Of a DNA stretch of 64,000 bases, positions 57,993-64,000 are shown piece after piece. Within the stretch, counting starts at the first letter, position 1; each line of letters opens with the position of its first letter. Below the pieces are notes generated by a model that saw only the letters and a program-made list of their open reading frames with translations, did not search any database and was not told the DNA's origin. This stretch comes from Diplonema japonicum (Eukaryota; Euglenozoa; Diplonemea; Diplonemida; Diplonemidae): contig OZ025685.1 of NCBI GenBank assembly GCA_964019335.1, positions 312,001 to 376,000 on the forward strand, in the 5' to 3' direction. The position numbers and the translations under genes were made by a program.

Positions 57993-60900
57993 ATGGGCTA
58001 TGTCCCCATCCTTGTTTCAACCATTTTGATAACGATATGCCGCGGCACAATCGCAGTAGAAGTAGGCAGCAAGATAAGGGTGCGATACAAGGAGCAGTAC
58101 CAACCAGTTGCGAAGGCGGTTCAACAGATTCTGGCTGAATCCCCGCAACCAATGCTAACCTTGGTCGTGCGCCTAGCATGGCACACGCTGGCGAACTACA
58201 ACGCAGCCCTCTACCCCAAGGGAGGCTCCACAGGGGGCTGCATCAGGATGCTTCCCGAGAGTGCCGACGGTGCAAATAAGAACACAGAGTCTGCCCGCAC
58301 ACTGCTTGACCCTGTGATGGCTGAGTTCCCGTTCATCACCTACGCAGACTTATTCATCTTGGCGGGCAACACCGCTTTTGAAATGATGGGTAGTCTTCCT
58401 CTCTACTTCACCCCTGGGAGGGTGGACTACCCAAATATGAACCCGACCCCGAACCCGCAGTGTGTGCCCGAAGGCAGAATGCCAAAGAAACACATCAGTT
58501 ATGACGTCTTTCCTTTTCCTGAAGGCCGTTTGTATCACAACATTAAGTTTCGTGAGTTGGGTTTTTCGATCGTGGACACAATGGGGGCGATTGATGAGGA
58601 TGCTATGCGTGCTTCGGTTGCACTGATGGGCGGGCACACCACAGGCGGGATGCATCCCAGTGTGAGCGGAAACGAAGGGCACTGGACAAAAACACCATAT
58701 GTCTTCAACAATGAGTACTTCATACACTTGAATGGGATTAACTGGACCACCGACATGGCGACGAATAGGACTGACATCGACTTGCAGTACGAGCACGACG
58801 GGGTTGTGATGCTCCCTTCTGACCTCACGATGAGGCTGCACCCGGACCTTGCTGAGGTTGTACGGGAGTTCGCCATAAACGACACCTCATTCCAGTTGGT
58901 CTTTGCTGAGGCGTGGGTCGCCTTGACCATGAACGGTGTAACACCGGTGCCGGGTGACGACCTCCTGCCCACTCCTGCACCATCGGGCACTTTCTGCACG
59001 CCGTCCACTCTGCAACAAGAAGGGAACCAAACGTATGTTTGCATGCATGAAAGCTTGTGGCTGCCGTTTCTGTCGCTTCACTGGACGTACAATGTTGCAG
59101 AAGACGCGCTTTACATGGCTGTTCGGAGCGAGACAACAGGCTGGCTTGGAATGAGCTTCCCTACTGCGGCTGGTGTCATGACCCCAGCTGACGCTGTCAT
59201 AGCGTCCGCTGATGGCGTGCTGCCGTACAGCATCAAACGTCGGAGTTTGTCCGGCGTGCAGCACAGTGAATTGACGCGAGCGATATTAGGCCTGAGCGGG
59301 GAGTCGGTGGAACAGTTGCAGGGAACCACAACGCTGCGGTTCATGGTGAAGGGTAGCGCGGTCATAGGCACGAACGGACTCGTGGCCATCAACATCGCAA
59401 GGGACGATAGGGACCTGAACCTGGGCAGACACAACGTGTCCTCCGTGACATCAATGACATGGGACCCTAGCACAGGGAAGGTCAACGAGCTGGCGCAGAA
59501 CCTCTCGTTCTACAGGAAACTTCATGCCGCGTTGATGATCGCAGCTTTCTGCTATCTACTCCCTGCAGGGGTACTGATAAAGAGGTACGGAAAAGCCGTG
59601 TACGGGGTAAGCGATGCCCCAACTATGGAACACATGGGATGCATGATGAAGGTGCACATTGCACTGACGGTACTCTCGTTGGTCTTTTGCTACGTGGCGG
59701 TGTTGGTGGGCACTCTGCACTTCCCGGAGTCAACGGAGAGCAAAGGACAGCACAAGTTGGTGGGGTACGTCTTGGTGGTGCTGTCAATGCTGCTCCCGAC
59801 ATTGGGCAGCTTGCGGATCATGCTGAGAGGGACGGGCGTCTCACACGCCGTGTTGGGGTGGGTGTTCATGCTTGCCGCGTTGCTGCAGTGCTTTTCCGGG
59901 CACTACACGTATGACTCTGTCTCGAGCGATAGCGCACCGTTGTTCATCGCAATGGTCACCGGAATCGTTACCTTCGTGTTGATTTATTTCGTTTTTTATC
60001 TCATTGTGGGTTCACAGTACCGGACGTTCACGGTCACCGACATTTCGGACCAAACCCTTATAAACTGGAGAGAACTCGTTACGCACGACGAAAGCTCCTC
60101 TGAGCCATGGATTGTCATCAATAATACCGTCTATAGTATTGCCTCATGGCTGCAAACCCACCCCGGTGGGCCTGAAGTCCTCCTCCCAGTAGCGGGGGGC
60201 GACGGGACTGCAGCGTTTGCCAGCGTTCAGCACAGCCGGAAAGCGATCGATATTCTGGAAAAATACAAAATAGGAAGGCTGCACCAGAAGGACGGGATGA
60301 CATCTATCCTGCAGCAGTCGCAGGAGATCAGCACCGCGGTTAGCGAGCTGAACATCCCCAGAGCAGCGTCCGTGTTGACGGAAGGAAAGCAAACGTCGAT
60401 GCTGTTGGAGGCCCTCGGCATTTTGATACAGAAGATACGCGCGGTGTCCGTGTTCGTTCCAATGGCGGTGAGACCGTTGGGCCCAGCGGACTGCATCCTG
60501 CCCCTCCGCATCGGCGAGGAAGGAGCGATAATGTTCATTGAGCCTTTCATACTGTCGGTGTACGAAGAGGAGGTCCCCGTTCGCGACATCTACGTTGATA
60601 TTGTAAGACATGCTTTTTTGGACTTCTCGGGATATGAGTCAAAATCCATCGAAAACACGTTTCTAGCTGTTTTTGAAAGCTCAAACGATGCGTGCAGATG
60701 TGCCCTTGCGATACAGGAGAGGCTGCACGACGCCCCGTGGCCGGACGCTATTGAGAGCATCCCAACGTACAGCACGTCAAAGGCGTTCGCCATGCGGGGC
60801 CCGTGCGTGCGCATCGGGATCCACTGGGGAGAACCCTGCTCCACAACAAACAACATCACAGAAAGACGCGACTTCTTCGGCGCGGTAGTGAACAAAACAC

Positions 60901-61916
60901 AGGACATCACAAACGGCACCCCGAAAGGCTCAATCGCAGTATCTGACCTCGCCCTACGCCATGTTTTTATAAAGGGATATGCCAGCATCGGGTTTGGTTC
61001 ACTGGCAGGTATGAATGTGACGCTCATAATGCCGAAGAAGTTGGAGGCGAGGCTGAGCTATTTCAGCCAGAAAACCCGGCCTGTTGTGGCGTCGCAAGAA
61101 ATGACGTACGCGAAGCAGAAAAAAAGATGTTCCTCCGTTGCACAGATCGCAGCACAGCACGAACGATGGCCTTGCGACACCGGGCAGTGCGCCACCGTGG
61201 GATACGTGAAAACAAAAATCTCCAACAAACGAGATACACAGCTCTTCGATCAAATCAGCACGATGGCCAGTCTCTTGCTGAACACAGTCGAGAGGACGCG
61301 TGGTGTAGTGGTCTCCACTACAGGATGCTACACGTGGGTCTCGTGGGGCCTGCATAACACACACGTCTCTGAACACGACGAATGGTCCTTCCGGTTCGCG
61401 GCAATTATGAAATCGTTGCTGCCTGGATGTGTCATGGGCCTTTCCACAGGCAAGCTGCAGTCGGGTAACATGGGGACGGTCTCGCAAAAACTCGTTACCG
61501 TGGTGGGGGAACCCATGCATTCCGCGATTCTCCTGAACAAATGTTCACAAGAGCTCGGAACCGTGGCTCTGTGGAACGAATTGGTCAAGGGCCAGAAATT
61601 ACTGAAACCAGAATTCGTGGATTGGATCCGCCCAGTTGACACTTGGCAAGTAAGCACATCATCCAGTAAGATAGATGTACTTATTTACGAAGTACGGACC
61701 GACGACCTGAACCCTGAGTCGTCCGTGAGGGGGCACGGGTTTATTTGCGATCAGTGGGGTTGGTCATTAGAGTACCATGAGGCTTTCAATGAGAAGCTGG
61801 TGGCACGGATTGTGTCGCATATTGACATCTACCCGAGCCCCGTGCTCGCAGAGGTTGTGCGGCACTTGGAGAACAACACCCATCTATGTTATCAGAACGA
61901 TTTAGTGGTGGTTTAG
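57993..61916 (+). CDS. Peroxidase-DOMON-cytochrome b561-cytochrome b5-pseudocyclase fusion
   Basis: 1,307 residues in one uninterrupted frame. Domains in order: signal peptide (1-20); class I heme peroxidase (~50-305) with distal R60, W63 and H64 (VVRLAWH), proximal H215 (GGHTTGG), the Trp in GNEGHW and the proximal-side Asp in MLPSD; DOMON (~352-492); five-helix b561 (~507-670) with histidines in LHAALM, KVHIAL, QHKLVGY and SHAVLGW; cytochrome b5 (~678-765) with HPGG and a second His (VQHSRKA); two cyclase-like domains (~835-1010, ~1062-1250). Topology predicts peroxidase and DOMON outside, b5 and cyclase domains in the cytosol. In the first cyclase domain the metal aspartates are E850 and N888 and the transition-state Arg is D971, so catalysis is unlikely. 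The Arg that ascorbate peroxidases use for ascorbate appears to be Val, so the reductant may differ. Likely a redox sensor. Confidence 0.9.
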   Translation: MGYVPILVSTILITICRGTIAVEVGSKIRVRYKEQYQPVAKAVQQILAESPQPMLTLVVRLAWHTLANYNAALYPKGGSTGGCIRMLPESADGANKNTESARTLLDPVMAEFPFITYADLFILAGNTAFEMMGSLPLYFTPGRVDYPNMNPTPNPQCVPEGRMPKKHISYDVFPFPEGRLYHNIKFRELGFSIVDTMGAIDEDAMRASVALMGGHTTGGMHPSVSGNEGHWTKTPYVFNNEYFIHLNGINWTTDMATNRTDIDLQYEHDGVVMLPSDLTMRLHPDLAEVVREFAINDTSFQLVFAEAWVALTMNGVTPVPGDDLLPTPAPSGTFCTPSTLQQEGNQTYVCMHESLWLPFLSLHWTYNVAEDALYMAVRSETTGWLGMSFPTAAGVMTPADAVIASADGVLPYSIKRRSLSGVQHSELTRAILGLSGESVEQLQGTTTLRFMVKGSAVIGTNGLVAINIARDDRDLNLGRHNVSSVTSMTWDPSTGKVNELAQNLSFYRKLHAALMIAAFCYLLPAGVLIKRYGKAVYGVSDAPTMEHMGCMMKVHIALTVLSLVFCYVAVLVGTLHFPESTESKGQHKLVGYVLVVLSMLLPTLGSLRIMLRGTGVSHAVLGWVFMLAALLQCFSGHYTYDSVSSDSAPLFIAMVTGIVTFVLIYFVFYLIVGSQYRTFTVTDISDQTLINWRELVTHDESSSEPWIVINNTVYSIASWLQTHPGGPEVLLPVAGGDGTAAFASVQHSRKAIDILEKYKIGRLHQKDGMTSILQQSQEISTAVSELNIPRAASVLTEGKQTSMLLEALGILIQKIRAVSVFVPMAVRPLGPADCILPLRIGEEGAIMFIEPFILSVYEEEVPVRDIYVDIVRHAFLDFSGYESKSIENTFLAVFESSNDACRCALAIQERLHDAPWPDAIESIPTYSTSKAFAMRGPCVRIGIHWGEPCSTTNNITERRDFFGAVVNKTQDITNGTPKGSIAVSDLALRHVFIKGYASIGFGSLAGMNVTLIMPKKLEARLSYFSQKTRPVVASQEMTYAKQKKRCSSVAQIAAQHERWPCDTGQCATVGYVKTKISNKRDTQLFDQISTMASLLLNTVERTRGVVVSTTGCYTWVSWGLHNTHVSEHDEWSFRFAAIMKSLLPGCVMGLSTGKLQSGNMGTVSQKLVTVVGEPMHSAILLNKCSQELGTVALWNELVKGQKLLKPEFVDWIRPVDTWQVSTSSSKIDVLIYEVRTDDLNPESSVRGHGFICDQWGWSLEYHEAFNEKLVARIVSHIDIYPSPVLAEVVRHLENNTHLCYQNDLVVV

Positions 61917-62015
61917 TGGTTCAATGGTTGGGGGGGGATCAAAAAAAAAAAAGGATTATTGCTTACGGAGGGCTTTCTAGTCCTTGTCTGTTCTTTTCAG
62001 AAGCTGGACGAAGCT

Positions 62016-62058
<43 letters not shown>

Positions 62059-62144
62059 CTCTACCCCCTCCCCCCGTGTTGCTGTATTTTTTTTTGTTTT
62101 TTTTTGCTCTCCGGGAAAAAAAAAAAGCCAAGGTTTTCTTCTTA

Positions 62145-62194
62145 TTGGAAGATACAAACGTCAGCTAGGCACTTCGGTGTGGTAGCAGGGAACG
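62145..62194 (+). repeat. Dispersed ~50-bp repeat, copy B
   Basis: Contains CAGCTAGGCACTTCGGTG and GGTAGCAGGGAACG; partner of 26715-26763. Confidence 0.65.
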
Positions 62195-62334
62195 ACAGCA
62201 TCAAATTTTGTTTGTGATCCGCAAAAAAAAAAAAGAAGAATTCACTTTAAGGCTCTCATGGATCGTTGTCCCCCCCCCCCTTTTTTTTCTTGGGTTTAAA
62301 AAAGAATTCAAAGGATACATATTGCCATGACCCA

Positions 62335-62365
62335 TCTTTTTTCGTCTCCTACACGACTCACTCAG
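62335..62365 (+). promoter_or_regulatory. Candidate trans-splice acceptor
   Basis: A T/C-rich stretch ends in ACTCACTCAG at 62365, 38 nt before the ATG at 62404. Confidence 0.35.
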
Positions 62366-62403
62366 ACACAAACCACCCCCAAGAGTAAAGGAAGGGGGGA
62401 AAT

Positions 62404-62853
62404 ATGAACAGCTGTTTCCAGTGCGGTAAGCAGATAAATGGCGAACACTTGCTGGTGGAGATGCCTGGGAAAGGGGAGCTGCCCGTGCACGAGGACTGCT
62501 ACAATACATGCCTACCTGTGTGCGCTTGGTGCCGTGTAGAGTTGGAAGATGCCTACGTGTTATACAATGGAGAAAAATATGGCGTGGTGTCGCTGCATGA
62601 AGGGTGCAGGGCTGCCTTTGTAGAGGCCAACAAGGCTACAAAGGGACCGGACAGTATACAGTCGATTACAAAACCTTCGGAGAACAAAAAGGCGGGGAAA
62701 GGGAACGATCGTTTGTTCATAGATGACATGAGTCTGGGGGAGCTCCGCTTGGAGATAAACAGAAGGGGTCTAACGATTCCCGAAATACACTTAAAATCGC
62801 AACAAGACCTTGCTAAGGTGTTGAGAGAAAACTGGGACGAGAAAGTCGGGTGA
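62404..62853 (+). CDS. LIM-like zinc-binding protein with C-terminal SAP-like helix pair
   Basis: 149 residues. The N-terminus has the spacing of a single LIM-type double zinc finger: CFQCGK, then HEDC, then CAWC, then HEGC (residues ~4-68). The last ~45 residues (SLGELRLEINRRGL...SQQDLAKVLREN) resemble a SAP or similar helix-extended-helix motif that binds DNA or protein. The two parts are joined by a Lys/Ser-rich linker. It is a probable adaptor or nuclear protein; its partner is unknown. The frame ends just before a 61-nt A run. Confidence 0.65.
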   Translation: MNSCFQCGKQINGEHLLVEMPGKGELPVHEDCYNTCLPVCAWCRVELEDAYVLYNGEKYGVVSLHEGCRAAFVEANKATKGPDSIQSITKPSENKKAGKGNDRLFIDDMSLGELRLEINRRGLTIPEIHLKSQQDLAKVLRENWDEKVG

Positions 62854-62861
62854 GAAAGGAA

Positions 62862-62862
<1 letters not shown>

Positions 62863-62923
<61 letters not shown>
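62863..62923 (+). repeat. Uninterrupted A61 run
   Basis: Sixty-one A's, among the longest homopolymers in the window, just after the LIM-like gene stop codon. Confidence 0.85.
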
Positions 62924-62924
<1 letters not shown>

Positions 62925-62974
62925 GTTATTCTTATAAAAAAAAATTTTTTTTTTTATTCATTTATTATATATAT

Positions 62975-63011
62975 ATTTTTTTTTTCCTTCCAAAAATCCC
63001 ATCAAACCCAG
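62975..63011 (+). promoter_or_regulatory. Candidate trans-splice acceptor
   Basis: A T/C tract followed by CATCAAACCCAG (63011), 17 nt before the ATG at 63029. The leader is TCAAC followed by A's. Confidence 0.4.
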
Positions 63012-63028
63012 TCAACAAAAAAAAAAAA

Positions 63029-64000
63029 ATGAAACACAACACTGTCCTCCCTCCAGAAAGGTTGACAAAAGGCGAGGTAAAATACAAACGCAAGCTTCTA
63101 AAGCTCGTCTCGGACGGACAAATAGAACTGCTCAGAAGCGTCGCGTCAAAACGAGAGGGAGGCCTGAACTTCTCAGAAGTCCGGAGGAAAGCATGGCCCC
63201 TCTTGGTAGGCATCGACGAAAGGTCTTGCAAAAGCCTTGAAGGCACCCATTTCGACCACCCAGAAGCAACTCAAATCGACCTCGACCTAAACAGATCGCT
63301 ACACAGCATTAGCGACGATGCGATACGAGATAAATATCGGGCTTGGCTGCGGTCCATGCTTCTCAGCTCCCTGACGGCAAACGGTACACTAGAAAAACCT
63401 AGACAATACTACCAGGGGCTGCACGACATCGCGGCTGTTCTTTTACTACACTTGGGAGTCGATGTCGGTGGTGCTGTGTTAGAAAGGCTGGTAAGCTGGC
63501 ATTTAAACCCTTGGATGGAAGGGGGAAGCAAGAAATGGACCGAAGTTCTGGATCTGATCCCGAGCTTAATGCGAAAGCTGGACAGCGAACTGGGAGACGC
63601 ACTTGATCAAGGGTTGATTCGAGAAGGATTAGGTTGCACCTTTGCCCTTCCCTGGTTGATCACATGGATGACACACACTTACTCTAACAAAATTGAAATA
63701 TGTGCGCGGTTGCTCGATTATCTTCTCTCTACCACGCCCCTCACCATCGTTTACCTTTGTGCGGTGGCAGCTACTTCTCGGCGTGACTGTGTCCTTGAGC
63801 ACACCGAGACTACTATGCAATATGCCACGTTGAATTCTCTCCCGTCTTCTCCAATGCTTGAAGCTTGGATTTCTACGACGCACTCTCTCTACGCCTCCTA
63901 CCCTCCTAGGCAGTTAATTAGTAACGTTTACGGGCGGTCACCTCCTTCTGTGGTGGATCCAGAAACATCTCCTTTATTTGTGCTGCCCGCCGACCCGCAA
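63029..64000 (+). CDS. TBC1D20-like Rab GTPase-activating protein (3' truncated by the window)
   Basis: Open from the ATG at 63029, right after an A-run, to the window edge; 324 residues are visible. The TBC dual-finger residues are present: the Arg finger in IDLDLNRSL (IxxDxxR) and the Gln finger in YYQGLHDI. WPLLVGI, 'GCTFALPWLITWMTHTYS' and YPPRQLISN follow TBC1D20 in order. TBC1D20 relatives stimulate GTP hydrolysis by Rab1 and Rab18 at the ER and Golgi and end in a membrane anchor, which would lie beyond the window. There is no intron in the visible part. Confidence 0.88.
   Translation, partial: MKHNTVLPPERLTKGEVKYKRKLLKLVSDGQIELLRSVASKREGGLNFSEVRRKAWPLLVGIDERSCKSLEGTHFDHPEATQIDLDLNRSLHSISDDAIRDKYRAWLRSMLLSSLTANGTLEKPRQYYQGLHDIAAVLLLHLGVDVGGAVLERLVSWHLNPWMEGGSKKWTEVLDLIPSLMRKLDSELGDALDQGLIREGLGCTFALPWLITWMTHTYSNKIEICARLLDYLLSTTPLTIVYLCAVAATSRRDCVLEHTETTMQYATLNSLPSSPMLEAWISTTHSLYASYPPRQLISNVYGRSPPSVVDPETSPLFVLPADPQ

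Larger units (their letters stand above)
61917..62403. other. Intergenic
   Basis: A long T run, then the dispersed repeat copy at 62145-62194, then the leader of the LIM-like gene. No other gene was seen. Confidence 0.65.

Noticed and set aside
57993-61916. Peroxidase fusion as an assembly chimera of two genes
   Set aside because: The frame is continuous with no homopolymer joint between domains, and the domain order gives consistent topology (signal, outside domains, five helices, cytosolic b5 and cyclase).

Overview
The window looks like a nuclear genome segment from a microbial eukaryote. It holds 18 well-supported or likely protein genes plus a few weak candidates, and every supported gene lies on the + strand. 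Coding stretches are long, balanced in composition and mostly uninterrupted. The spaces between them are packed with A, T, G and C homopolymers. Twelve cis-introns could be reconstructed; they are very short (35-62 nt), start mostly with GTATG and end in AG. Most genes are preceded within a few to about 125 nt by a pyrimidine tract plus AG, often followed by a run of A directly before the ATG. A one-strand gene array with an AG acceptor before each gene suggests polycistronic transcription with spliced-leader trans-splicing. A euglenozoan, perhaps a diplonemid, would fit, but no spliced-leader gene or marker gene is in the window, so this is inference.

Layout. 1-11.3 kb: the 3' part of a giant polycystin-1-like receptor (tandem ectodomain repeats, EGF, REJ, GPS, membrane helices, beta-helix-like segment). 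11.7-19.1 kb: a lysine-rich protein, PGAM5 phosphatase, a small ORF, a three-exon coiled-coil protein, an eEF2-kinase-type alpha-kinase and a ZIP zinc transporter. 19.1-28.9 kb: mostly non-coding and repeat-rich, with a LicD/fukutin-type gene, a small membrane protein gene and two copies of a hairpin-bearing mobile element. 28.9-35.9 kb: an LRR protein, a five-exon TOM1-like VHS-GAT protein and a cyclin-fold protein. 36.0-42.4 kb: a Piezo mechanosensitive channel with a 40-nt intron before its last exon. 42.9-50.4 kb: a four-exon PhyH-type oxygenase fusion and a DOMON receptor-like protein. A third copy of the hairpin element follows. 51.9-53.5 kb: a small secreted protein and poly(ADP-ribose) glycohydrolase. 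54.0-61.9 kb: two neighbouring paralogous cyclase-type receptors. 62.4-64.0 kb: a LIM-like zinc protein and the start of a TBC1D20-like Rab GAP.

Most striking is 57993-61916. One predicted polypeptide joins a secreted class I heme peroxidase, a DOMON domain, a five-helix cytochrome b561 with its four heme histidines, a cytochrome b5, and two cyclase-fold domains whose catalytic residues are lost. It reads as a heme wire from outside the cell to a cytosolic pseudo-cyclase. Directly upstream, a paralogous kelch-EGF-TM receptor carries a cyclase domain with all catalytic residues present, so the two could form a redox-tuned heterodimer.

Other membrane genes (polycystin-like receptor, Piezo, DOMON receptor, ZIP) suggest a cell rich in surface sensing. 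All calls come from reading the sequence; no database search or fold prediction was run.
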